Shown here piece by piece: positions 51,465-59,433 of a DNA stretch of 64,000 nt; positions within the stretch are counted from its first letter, which is position 1; every line of letters begins with the position of its first letter. Both the position numbers and the translations under genes were made by a program. This DNA comes from an uncultured Eubacteriales bacterium (GTDB taxonomy: Bacteria > Bacillota > Clostridia > Christensenellales > Aristaeellaceae): contig CACYWL010000007.1 of NCBI GenBank assembly GCA_902778055.1, positions 124,001 to 188,000 of the forward strand, read 5' to 3'. The notes beneath the pieces are model-generated. The model saw nothing but the letters and a program-made list of their open reading frames with translations, was not told where the DNA came from and ran no database searches.

Positions 51465-51493
51465 ATCTTAGCACAAATCATCGGGTGCGTCAA
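51465..51493 (-). promoter_or_regulatory. Promoter of the tyrosine recombinase
   Basis: Minus strand TTGACG (51488-51493), a 17-base spacer and TAAGAT (51465-51470). Between it and the ATG lies a short GCCGGC inverted repeat. Confidence 0.65.
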
Positions 51494-51631
51494 CTTTTCG
51501 TAAAACTGTGGTTTAGCGAATAGTTATATTGATTTGCAGCTTCCCTTTCTCTCAGCTCTGTGCTATGATGGAGGCTGCTTTGAACAGTCTCGCGGGGTTT
51601 TATGCAGCTGCTTCAGAAGGAGGTTAGAGAA

Positions 51632-51886
51632 ATGCGGAAAGAGCACAAATCAGCTACCTTTTCCATTTTTATCGGTATTTTACTGGTCGTGATCTTCTTT
51701 GTAGGAATGGCAGCCTCAAAACGGCCGGACACTTTCATGAGCAAATACTATGTTGATACAACCCTTGATCTTTTTGTTCGTTTCTGTGCGGAATGGTGGA
51801 TTCCGGCAGGCATCATCGGTATTCCCCTCTTTCTGATCTCCCTGGTCCTCAGCCTTTGGCGTGAATCGAAGGAAAACAGAAAATAA
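51632..51886 (+). CDS. Small membrane protein, two predicted spans
   Basis: 84 residues from ATG 51632, with AAGGAGGT 7 bases upstream. First span about 9-27 (FSIFIGILLVVIFFVGMAA), an outer or inner loop of about 25 residues, second span about 54-75 (WWIPAGIIGIPLFLISLVLSLW), and basic ends. Family not recognised. An extended -10 (TGCTATGAT at 51561-51569) precedes it without a clear -35. Confidence 0.72.
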   Translation: MRKEHKSATFSIFIGILLVVIFFVGMAASKRPDTFMSKYYVDTTLDLFVRFCAEWWIPAGIIGIPLFLISLVLSLWRESKENRK

Positions 51887-51901
51887 AGAAGGAAGCGCCG
51901 C

Positions 51902-52387
51902 TTATTCGCTCGCTGTTTCCTCAGAAACCGGATTCAGTCTCCGATATTCATCAATGGCCGCCCGGGCCAGTTCATCGCAGCGGTTATTCTGCGGGTGATC
52001 TGCGTGCCCCTTTACCTTATGGAACTCTACATGATGCTTTTTTGTCTGCACATCCAGTATAAACCAGAGATCCTGGTTTTCAACCGGGCTGCCGTCTGAT
52101 TTTTTCCAGCCCTTTTTCATCCATCCTTCTATCCAGTGGTCATTGAATGCGTTGACCAGGTAGGCGCTGTCCGAGTACAGTCTGACATTGCAGGGCTCCT
52201 TGAGCGCGCCGAGGGCGCTGATGGCCGCAAACAGCTCCATCCGGTTATTGGTCGTTCCGGCCATGTAGCCGGATATTTCCTTCCTGTGCGGTCCGAATTC
52301 AAGAATGGCGGCCCATCCGCCCGGACCGGGATTGCCGCTGCAGGCGCCATCAGTATAGATTAATACGGTTTTCCTGCTTTCATCCAT
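51902..52387 (-). CDS. rnhA: Ribonuclease HI
   Basis: Cuts RNA in RNA-DNA hybrids. 161 residues, typical bacterial form: YTDGACSGNPGPGGWAAIL near 11 (first Asp), NNRMELFAAISAL near 48 (Glu), YSDSAYLVNAF near 70 (Asp), the basic handle around WMKKGWKKSDG and the last Asp in NNRCDELARAA near 138. Downstream of proC on the same strand with a 60-base gap. Confidence 0.96.
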   Translation of the reverse strand: MDESRKTVLIYTDGACSGNPGPGGWAAILEFGPHRKEISGYMAGTTNNRMELFAAISALGALKEPCNVRLYSDSAYLVNAFNDHWIEGWMKKGWKKSDGSPVENQDLWFILDVQTKKHHVEFHKVKGHADHPQNNRCDELARAAIDEYRRLNPVSEETASE

Positions 52388-52447
52388 CAGGTAACCTCCG
52401 ATTTCTGCTTCAACAGTCTCTTTTCCTGCTGCCGGGGATGTCAGGCC

Positions 52448-53257
52448 TTATCTGGACATCTTTCTGCTTTTCTCCGCACAGACTCTCATGGCTTCCATAA
52501 TCGCGTTCCTGAACCCGCTTTTTTCCAGCTCCGCAACTGCTTCGATGGTCGTTCCTCCCGGGGAGCATACATTATCCTTCAGCGCCGCGGGATGAGTCCC
52601 GGAGGAAAGCACCATCAGCGCGCTGCCAAGCACGCTCTGCGCGGCCATTTCATAGGCGCAGGCTCTCGGAAGTCCTTCCCGAACACCGGCATCTGCCATG
52701 GCTTCAATCATCATATAGACATAAGCCGGGCTGCTGCCGCTGATGGCGGTGACCCCGTCAAACAGTCTTTCAGGCAGAATCTTTGTCTTTCCGATCGCGT
52801 CAAAGATCCCCTTGCAAAAGTCAAAATCCTCCTGGCTGAATGTCGTATCATCGCATAAAGCCGTCATTCCCTCTCCCACCAGCGCGGGCGTATTGGGCAT
52901 TACGCGAAGCCATGTCGCGCCCGTTCCTTCCAGGGCTTTCTCCAGCATGTCCACTGTCCATCCGGCCGCAATGCTGAGAACCGCCTTGCCCCTGAGCGCA
53001 GGCCGGAGCCCGTCAATCACTTCCTGTACATAAAGGGGCTTCACCGCAATAATAATCAGATCCGAACGTTCGGCCGTCTCAAGACAGTCCGCGGAAGCAT
53101 ACAGTCCCGGTATATCTTCCGATAATTCCCTCAGCTTCCTTTTGCTCACATCATAAACGGTCAGCTGCTCGGGCTTTACATAGCCGGCATCCACAATTCC
53201 GCGAAAAATGGCGGACCCCATATTTCCCGCGCCGATCAGGCCTATTGTGCGAATCAT
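52448..53257 (-). CDS. proC: Pyrroline-5-carboxylate reductase
   Basis: Last step of proline synthesis. 269 residues from ATG 53257, fixed by AAGGAGG on the minus strand; the frame is open for 47 more codons overlapping the upstream gene. IGLIGAGNMGSAIFRG near 5-20 is the NAD(P)H site, VMPNTPALVGEGMTAL near 115, and the substrate-binding C-terminal segment SGSSPAYVYMMIEAM and SPGGTTIEAV. Located just after the YbeY-deaminase gene. Confidence 0.96.
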   Translation of the reverse strand: MIRTIGLIGAGNMGSAIFRGIVDAGYVKPEQLTVYDVSKRKLRELSEDIPGLYASADCLETAERSDLIIIAVKPLYVQEVIDGLRPALRGKAVLSIAAGWTVDMLEKALEGTGATWLRVMPNTPALVGEGMTALCDDTTFSQEDFDFCKGIFDAIGKTKILPERLFDGVTAISGSSPAYVYMMIEAMADAGVREGLPRACAYEMAAQSVLGSALMVLSSGTHPAALKDNVCSPGGTTIEAVAELEKSGFRNAIMEAMRVCAEKSRKMSR

Positions 53258-53315
53258 CTTCCGTTTCCTCCTTGAAATACTTCCCTTTTCTTTTTCCCGC
53301 GCAGGATGATTCCTG

Positions 53316-54209
53316 TCAGGTTTCCAGTTCAAACTGGTGAGGCAGAATGACACCGAGTGTTGATTCTTCGGTATGCGCCCCATCACCCCAGGTAACAATC
53401 ACACGGAGATCCGGAGCAAATTCGCTCATAAACTGGCGGCAGATACCGCAGGGCCAGCCGGGCGTATCCTTTGTGGCAATGGCAATTGCTTCAAATTCTC
53501 TCGCCCCCTCGCTGACAGCCTTGACCATCGCAGTACGTTCCGCACAGATGGTTGCGCCGAAAGAAGCATTTTCAATATTGCATCCGAGAAAGATTCTTCC
53601 GTCCTTTGCGAGCAGGGCAGCGCCTACCGGATAGTGGGAATACGGAGAGTACGATCTGGTCATCGCCTCCCGGGCCAGATTCAGCAGCTCTTCGTCCGGG
53701 ATGGCCGGAGCGCTCTCATCCCTGGACACGCCCGCCTTCCGGAGAACCTCTTCTTCCATATTTCTCATGATTTGCTTTTCCTCCTCCCTGATATGGTCAT
53801 ATCCCATCAGATGGCACAGCGAATGAACGAGCAGATACGCCGCTTCCCTCCTGGGAGAATGTCCGTATTCCTTCGCCTGCGACAGAACATGATCCCAGGA
53901 AATGACGACATCCCCCAGAAAACAGGCTCCGAGCACTTCATCATATTCCCTGCGGAGCCTCTCGGGATGGTGCCGCGCGGTGGTGCCTGCTTTCCAGGGA
54001 ACGCTCGGAAAAGAAAGAACATCTGTCGCCCTGTCCAGCCCGCGATAGGTATTGTTCAAAGCACGGATGGCGTCGTCCTTGCAGATTCGGACAGTGGCAC
54101 AGCAGGGAAAGCGGATTCCCTCGGCATGAAGGGTCTGATCCGCGGCAATCTGCATCAGGGACAGAACGGAGGACTCGAGCGGAAAATCAAGGTTCCATTC
54201 GATTATCAT
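53316..54209 (-). CDS. ybeY-cdd: YbeY rRNA-maturation endoribonuclease fused to cytidine deaminase
   Basis: 297 residues combining two normally separate proteins. Residues 1-160 are YbeY: FLGDVVIS near 97 and the zinc motif HSLCHLMGYDH near 130. Residues 168-297 are a complete cytidine deaminase: SYSPYSHYPVGAAL near 190, CNIENASFGATICAERTA near 212 (catalytic Glu, zinc Cys) and PCGICRQF near 255 (zinc Cys pair). In many Bacillota the order is phoH, ybeY, dgkA, cdd, era; the fusion fits loss of dgkA between them. Both active sites look intact. Start overlaps the pgpH stop by 4 bases. Confidence 0.93.
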   Translation of the reverse strand: MIIEWNLDFPLESSVLSLMQIAADQTLHAEGIRFPCCATVRICKDDAIRALNNTYRGLDRATDVLSFPSVPWKAGTTARHHPERLRREYDEVLGACFLGDVVISWDHVLSQAKEYGHSPRREAAYLLVHSLCHLMGYDHIREEEKQIMRNMEEEVLRKAGVSRDESAPAIPDEELLNLAREAMTRSYSPYSHYPVGAALLAKDGRIFLGCNIENASFGATICAERTAMVKAVSEGAREFEAIAIATKDTPGWPCGICRQFMSEFAPDLRVIVTWGDGAHTEESTLGVILPHQFELET

Positions 54210-56530
54210 TCCTGATTCTCCTTCATCTCATTTGTCTCGGCGGCCTGGCCGGCAGCGCTTTGAGCATGCGTCTCGGAATGGTCGCCGCCTGCTTCTTCCG
54301 TCTGGACAGGAGCCTTCTCCCTGGCCGGCTCCTTCAGTCCACTCTCGGCCGCATTCTTCTTTTCCGGCTCATCCTGCCTGCTTACACTCTGTACGGGCAC
54401 ATGATGCCTGACTTCGGGATACTCGATCCGTTCGTGATAAACCCCCCGGAGGACACCGGAAAAAGCGTTGCAGATATCATCGATATCGCGCAGCGTGATC
54501 GGCGAATCACTCAGCTGACCGTCCTCCAGCTTTCCGCGGACCAGTCTCTCGATGAACTGGCGAATGGATTTGGGCGTGGGATCCGGCATGGACCGGACAG
54601 CTGCCTCAATCGTATCCGCAAGCATGACAATCGCGGCTTCGCGCGTATTGGGCCTTGGTCCCGCGTAACGGAATTCGCTCATGTCCACCGCGGTTCCGTC
54701 GGACATCTGCAGCGCCTTGTGATAAAAGAACATAACCGGCGTATCTCCGTGATGCTGCAGAATGATGTCGGCAACCTCCTGCGGCATACGCGCATTGAGC
54801 GCCATCTGATATCCGTCTTTGGCGTGGCTTGTCAGAATTGCGGCCGATACGTAGGGATCCAGGTTATTATGCAGATTATCCCCTACCTGGTTCTCCTTAA
54901 AATACTGAGGCCTCTTCAGTTTTCCCACGTCGTGGTAATAGGCCGCGGCCCTGGCCAGATACTGATTGGCTCCGATCTGTTCCGCCGCGGCTTCGGCCAG
55001 GTTCGCAACGATCAGAGAATGATGATAGGTTCCGGGTGCTTCAATTTGCAGTCTGCGGAGCAGCGGCTGATTGGGGTTGCACAGCTCCAGCAGTCTGCTT
55101 GGCGTTGGCAGATGAAAAATGTTTTCAAAAACCGGCTGCAGGCTGATGGAAAGGATTCCGCTGAGCACACCGCCGCCCATGGCCCAGAGCGTATTGGATA
55201 AGATGGCGTTTGTTTCGGTGGAGGTCATCCAGCGGATAGCCAGCATGGAAACGGCATTGATCAGCGAAGCGATCAGTCCCGAAAGCAGTGCACGAACTCT
55301 CTGAGGATGGCCTTTCATAAACCTGACGCTCTGGACGCCTCCGGTCAGACTCATCAGGAACAAAAGGATCATCTCATAAAGATAGCTGGAGTTGTTGCCC
55401 GCGGCAAGCCCGGAAATCAGCATGGCGTTCGGAATCACGCCGGCAAGGCCGGCCTTGGAGCCCAGAAGAACGCACAGGAGAATCGGAGAAAAAACCATGG
55501 GCACAAAATAGGGATTCAGATACAGATGGAAAATAATGGAGATTCCAAGCCCGATGATGGAAACCATCATGGCGACCAGAAGCTTTCTCGAATCGTACAG
55601 TACGTTCTTGCAGACAAGCCTCAGGGACATCACATAGGTCAGCATGGCCAGAAAAACCAGGATGGCGGCTCCCTGATAGCTGGAAAAATCATAGTGATTA
55701 TCCTTCAGCAGGCCAAGGGCGCGGAGCATTTCCAGCTGACTCCGGGTAACCCGGTCCCCTGCGCGGATAATATTCTGCCCCTGAAGGTAAACGATGGGTT
55801 CCACCGCGTCCATGGCGGCTTTGCGGGCGATCTCGGTCGTTTCCTGTTCGATCACCATGTTGGGCTTCAGGCAGGCCCGGAGCACCGCCGGAACGATGTT
55901 CTGTGTCAGGGAAACATCCAGTTTGAAACCTACGATCTGAAGAATGGTCTGTATGGACTGGTTCAGCTGTCCTTCCCTGATCGTCGTGTTCAGGGAGTTT
56001 TCAACAGCTGTCGTAACGGTTGTCACCATGTCCTCAAAGGCTTCGGTTCGTGTCCTGAGAAGCGTGGTCACCTGATATCGGCTCAGCGTAATGGAAGTGA
56101 CAAGGCTCTGGGCGTATTCAATTTCAGCATCCTGGAAATTCTTTTTCTGCTTGCCCAGATCATCCTGAAGGGTCTGCGCATATTGCTGCACGGTCCGAAG
56201 CTCACCGAAAATCTGCCCAAGCGAGGAAAGGACCTCTTCCTTGACGCCCTCCTGAAAGCGATAGGTCGGCTCAACCGCGTTGGCCGCGGCCTGTCTGCGT
56301 TCTTCCGTCGTGACTTCATCCACGACATCCTTTGTCGCGTTAATGGTCTCCCGGGAGATGGAGCCCACGGTCAGGTCATACTGCTTGGGAGCGCAGACGA
56401 GACAATACAGGCCGAACATGATCAGGGAAGAGCCCAGAACAATCAGTGTATTGATGAAGTGAAAAGAATTGAACCATTCTCTGATCCGGGCAAACAGCTT
56501 CTGCTCCTTTTTATTCCCCTGAACGGTCAT
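54206..56530 (-). CDS. pgpH: PgpH-type membrane HD phosphohydrolase (cyclic di-AMP phosphodiesterase)
   Basis: 774 residues from ATG 56530 (GAGGAGG upstream). Order: a first membrane helix (about 28-48), an extracytoplasmic 7TMR-HDED region (about 55-275), seven membrane helices (about 290-470) and a cytoplasmic HD domain (about 495-690) with YHHSLIVANLAEAA, YYHDVGKLKRPQYF and SHAKDG. The HD phosphodiesterase of this family degrades c-di-AMP to pApA. The C-terminal 75 residues are a low-complexity acidic tail. Between phoH and ybeY, the standard clostridial order, with overlaps or short gaps throughout. Confidence 0.94.
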   Translation of the reverse strand: MTVQGNKKEQKLFARIREWFNSFHFINTLIVLGSSLIMFGLYCLVCAPKQYDLTVGSISRETINATKDVVDEVTTEERRQAAANAVEPTYRFQEGVKEEVLSSLGQIFGELRTVQQYAQTLQDDLGKQKKNFQDAEIEYAQSLVTSITLSRYQVTTLLRTRTEAFEDMVTTVTTAVENSLNTTIREGQLNQSIQTILQIVGFKLDVSLTQNIVPAVLRACLKPNMVIEQETTEIARKAAMDAVEPIVYLQGQNIIRAGDRVTRSQLEMLRALGLLKDNHYDFSSYQGAAILVFLAMLTYVMSLRLVCKNVLYDSRKLLVAMMVSIIGLGISIIFHLYLNPYFVPMVFSPILLCVLLGSKAGLAGVIPNAMLISGLAAGNNSSYLYEMILLFLMSLTGGVQSVRFMKGHPQRVRALLSGLIASLINAVSMLAIRWMTSTETNAILSNTLWAMGGGVLSGILSISLQPVFENIFHLPTPSRLLELCNPNQPLLRRLQIEAPGTYHHSLIVANLAEAAAEQIGANQYLARAAAYYHDVGKLKRPQYFKENQVGDNLHNNLDPYVSAAILTSHAKDGYQMALNARMPQEVADIILQHHGDTPVMFFYHKALQMSDGTAVDMSEFRYAGPRPNTREAAIVMLADTIEAAVRSMPDPTPKSIRQFIERLVRGKLEDGQLSDSPITLRDIDDICNAFSGVLRGVYHERIEYPEVRHHVPVQSVSRQDEPEKKNAAESGLKEPAREKAPVQTEEAGGDHSETHAQSAAGQAAETNEMKENQE

Positions 56531-56574
56531 ACCTCTTCCTCCTCTCTCCGATCCCGGATATACTGAAGTATCCA

Positions 56575-57585
56575 TCAGGACAGGGTGCCTTTGGGATGAA
56601 ACGCAGGTTTGATCTGTCTGGTTCCGGACTGAACGGAGCGCTTGCTTTCATAGGCCTGGACAATTCTCTGAACAAGCTCATGCCGGACAATATCTTTCGC
56701 AGTGAGCTCGACGATGCCGATGCCTTCAATCTCCTGAAGCAGCTGTACGGCTTCAGACAAACCGCACTGCGTCCCGTCCGGAAGATCGGTCTGCGTAAGA
56801 TCGCCTGTAACAACCATACGTGAACGGAATCCCATTCTGGTCAGAAACATTTTCATCTGCTCTGACGTCGTATTCTGCGCTTCATCGAGGATGATGAAGG
56901 CATCGGAAAGCGTTCTTCCCCTCATATAGGCAAGCGGGGCCACTTCTACAATTCCGCGCTCGACAAGCCTCGGCACTGCGTCAGGTCCCATAAAATCGTA
57001 AAGCGCGTCAAAAAGAGGCCGCAGATAAGGGTCCACCTTCTGCGTCAGATCCCCGGGAAGAAAGCCAAGCTTCTCCCCCGCCTCGACCGCTGGCCTTGTC
57101 AGGATGACCCGTTCCACTTCCTTGTTTTTTAACGCAACCACGGCAAGCGCCATGGCCAGATAGGTCTTCCCGGTACCGGCAGGGCCGACGGCAAAGGTCA
57201 GGTCGTGGCTCCGAACGGTATTCACGTATTGCATCTGGCCCAGCGTCTTGCAGCGAATCTGTTTTCCGCGATGCGTCACGGCGATCAGAGCGTTCAGCTC
57301 CGTATCCGCGATTCCGGGATCGCCGTCCTTGACGGCGGAGAGGACATACCTGATTCTCAGACGGTCAACCGGTTCGTGGCGGGAAATCATCTCCAGTAAT
57401 ATGCGAACGGACTGAACGGCCTGTTCCGTATCCGTTTCTTCTCCTGAAAAAGACAGCACGTTTTCATGCAGACTGATCACAACATTGCATTCCTGTTCTA
57501 TCAGGGAAATATGCTGATCATTCATCCCGAACAGCGCCATGTAAGCATCCATGGTCTGCGAGGATAAATCAAGCGTGCGATTCAA
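56575..57585 (-). CDS. phoH: PhoH-family P-loop ATPase
   Basis: 336 residues from TTG 57585, with AAGGAC upstream on the minus strand; the N-terminus aligns with PhoH from about here (YMALFGMNDQHISLIEQE). Core: VGPAGTGKTYLAMALAV near 133, LTRPAVEAGEKLGFLPG near 160 and FIILDEAQNTT near 225. It is thought to be an RNA-linked ATPase or helicase acting with YbeY in rRNA processing. First gene of the phoH-pgpH-ybeY/cdd-proC-rnhA run. Confidence 0.93.
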   Translation of the reverse strand: MNRTLDLSSQTMDAYMALFGMNDQHISLIEQECNVVISLHENVLSFSGEETDTEQAVQSVRILLEMISRHEPVDRLRIRYVLSAVKDGDPGIADTELNALIAVTHRGKQIRCKTLGQMQYVNTVRSHDLTFAVGPAGTGKTYLAMALAVVALKNKEVERVILTRPAVEAGEKLGFLPGDLTQKVDPYLRPLFDALYDFMGPDAVPRLVERGIVEVAPLAYMRGRTLSDAFIILDEAQNTTSEQMKMFLTRMGFRSRMVVTGDLTQTDLPDGTQCGLSEAVQLLQEIEGIGIVELTAKDIVRHELVQRIVQAYESKRSVQSGTRQIKPAFHPKGTLS

Positions 57586-57677
57586 TGGCGATTTCGTCCT
57601 TTCCGTTCATTCTGAATTCATACCAGGAAGGTCTGTACCTATCATAATCAAATTCGGATTTTTGTCAACAAAGACCA

Positions 57678-57706
57678 TTGACTGAAAGATTATTCTGTGC
57701 TATTAT
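57678..57706 (+). promoter_or_regulatory. Promoter of the T-box operon
   Basis: TTGACT (57678-57683), a 17-base spacer and TATTAT (57701-57706); start near 57713. Confidence 0.75.
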
Positions 57707-57712
57707 TCGTTC

Positions 57713-57992
57713 AATTTCATACTGCAGGAAACGATGATGGAAGGAATCTCTTTCCGGGGAGCTACAGAGAGCCGGGATTGCTGGGAACCGGTGCTGAAAG
57801 AAAGAGTGACTGCTTCCGGAGTTTGTCCGGTGAAGGCCATTCAGGCTTGTAATAGGACACGGGCGCCCCGTAATCGGCTGAGAGCTTGTTGGAGCTCAAG
57901 AGTGGTTTTCCGTAAAAAGAAAAACAAACAGGGTGGTACCGCGGAATGACAGTTTCGTCCCTGAGGGCATAAGTCCTCAGGGCTTTATTATT
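57713..57992 (+). promoter_or_regulatory. T-box leader, probably leucine-specific
   Basis: tRNA-sensing leader of about 280 bases. Seen: Stem I with GGAAG (57739-57743) pairing CTTCC (57813-57817) and, inside it, CTCTTTC pairing GAAAGAG; ACAGAGAGCCGG with the GGGAACCGG return; and the T-box antiterminator GGGTGGTACCGCGG (57931-57944). The specifier-loop strand reads GTGA then CTG (57810-57812), a Leu codon. UGGU in the antiterminator would pair with an ACCA tRNA end, as tRNA-Leu has. A perfect 8-bp terminator (57959-57982, CCCTGAGG with CCTCAGGG) and a T-rich tract follow. Uncharged tRNA should allow read-through. Specifier choice is inference; ACU or UGC are alternatives by one register. Confidence 0.88.
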
Positions 57993-58011
57993 TTCAGAAG
58001 GAGAAATGAGT

Positions 58012-59433
58012 ATGGAAAAGGTATGGATTTCAGACAAAACGTTGAAACAGGCCGGAAAGAAAATGCCTCTCAGCTTCCGGGAGAAAATCGAACTGGCCCG
58101 CATGATCGACCGTCTCGAAGCAGATGCCATCGAATTGCCTGGAATTGAAAACAAAAAGGTGGATTCCCTTCTGATCAAATCTGTTTCTTCCGCGGTTCGT
58201 CACGCGGAAGTCGCGGCGCCGGTCCGGCTGAATGCGGAAAGCGTGAGCATGACCTGGAACGCATTGAAGGAAGCCCGCTCCGCACGGCTGCAGATCAGTA
58301 TTCCCGTCAGCTCCGTTCAGATGGAGTACCTGTTCCATCTGAAGCCGCCCGCCCTGCTTTCCCTGGTTCTGGAGACCGTTCAGGAATGCAGGAAATACAC
58401 CGACCGGATCGAGCTGATCATGGAGGATACATTCCGGGGCGATCCGGCTTTCATACAGTCTCTGGTCCGTCAGGCGGCCTCGCTCGGTGTCAGTCACATT
58501 ACCTTTCATGAAGCCGCGGGAACCTTTATGCCTGATGAAATCCGGTCCAGTCTGGAGCAGCTGATGGAGGGGCTTTCCGAAACGAACAGCTCCGTGATTT
58601 TTGGAATTGACTGTTCCAATGAGCTGGGACTGGCCGATGCGGCTGAGATTGAAACCATCCTCTGCGGGATCCGCGAGATCAAAGCGGCAGCTTTTCCCCT
58701 GAACTGTGCCAGCCTCTCCAGAATCGTGCATATTCTCGCCCTGAAAGGAGAAAAAATGGGCGTATTCTCCTCGGTGCGCCGTGAAGAGATCCGCAGAGTG
58801 ACTTCACAGATTGAGAATCTCTGCCGGATGTGCCTTCCCGCCCAGCCCGGTCTGTTCAATGAAGAGGGCAGCAATCATCCTTCCAGCGAGATGCTTCTCA
58901 GCGTCCATGACAGCCGCGAAAGCATTCTTCGCGCCATGGAACAGCTTGGATATATTCTCAGTGCGGAGGACCAGGAGAAGGTATATCAGGCTTTCCTTGG
59001 AATCGCCGAAAAAAAGGAAAGAATTTCCCTGAAGGAGCTGGATGCCCTGATCGCCGCGGAGGCCATGCAGGTACCGCCCGCCTACCAGGTCAGCAGCTTT
59101 GTGGTAAACTCCGGAAATGACATCGGCGCCATGGCGCATATGAAGCTCGCTTTCCACGGCCGCGTTCTGGACGGCATATCCTCGGGAGACGGGATCATTG
59201 ACGCCGCTTTTCTGGCCCTGGAAAAAGCTACAGGCAGGCATTTCGAGCTGGACGAGTTTCAAATTCAGGCCATTACCGAAGGAAGGGAAGCTGCGGGAGA
59301 AGCGATCGTCAAGCTTCGCTCCATGGGCAAGCTGTATTCCGGCCGCGGAATATCCACGGATATCGTGGGCGCCAGCATCATGGCCTATGTGAATGCGCTG
59401 AACAAAATCGTCTATGAGGAGGAAGCGGAATGA
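58012..59433 (+). CDS. LeuA-like protein with lost catalytic motifs
   Basis: 473 residues from ATG 58012 (AAGGAG 8 bases upstream; ATG 58006 too close). Plan of 2-isopropylmalate/homocitrate synthases: TIM barrel (about 1-270), linker, and a C-terminal LeuA allosteric-type domain (about 355-473; YQVSSFVVNSGNDIGAMAHM, GDGIIDAAFLALEKATGRHF, STDIVGASIMAYVNALNK). The barrel motifs are degenerate: DTTLRDGEQ reads DKTLKQAGK, the metal-binding HxHND reads DCSNE, DTVGxxxP reads EAAGTFMP, and GERAGN is gone. It therefore probably cannot bind the divalent metal or condense acetyl-CoA. It may be a regulatory or altered-function protein; the leucine T-box links it to branched-chain metabolism. Confidence 0.82.
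   Translation: MEKVWISDKTLKQAGKKMPLSFREKIELARMIDRLEADAIELPGIENKKVDSLLIKSVSSAVRHAEVAAPVRLNAESVSMTWNALKEARSARLQISIPVSSVQMEYLFHLKPPALLSLVLETVQECRKYTDRIELIMEDTFRGDPAFIQSLVRQAASLGVSHITFHEAAGTFMPDEIRSSLEQLMEGLSETNSSVIFGIDCSNELGLADAAEIETILCGIREIKAAAFPLNCASLSRIVHILALKGEKMGVFSSVRREEIRRVTSQIENLCRMCLPAQPGLFNEEGSNHPSSEMLLSVHDSRESILRAMEQLGYILSAEDQEKVYQAFLGIAEKKERISLKELDALIAAEAMQVPPAYQVSSFVVNSGNDIGAMAHMKLAFHGRVLDGISSGDGIIDAAFLALEKATGRHFELDEFQIQAITEGREAAGEAIVKLRSMGKLYSGRGISTDIVGASIMAYVNALNKIVYEEEAE

Noticed and set aside
51405..51631. dif-like recombination site beside the Xer-like gene
   Set aside because: Only a short GCCGGC inverted repeat is seen; nothing like the 28-bp AT-centred dif.
57734..57949. 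Plus-strand open frame of 71 codons
   Set aside because: It falls inside the T-box leader; the sequence is explained by the RNA structure.
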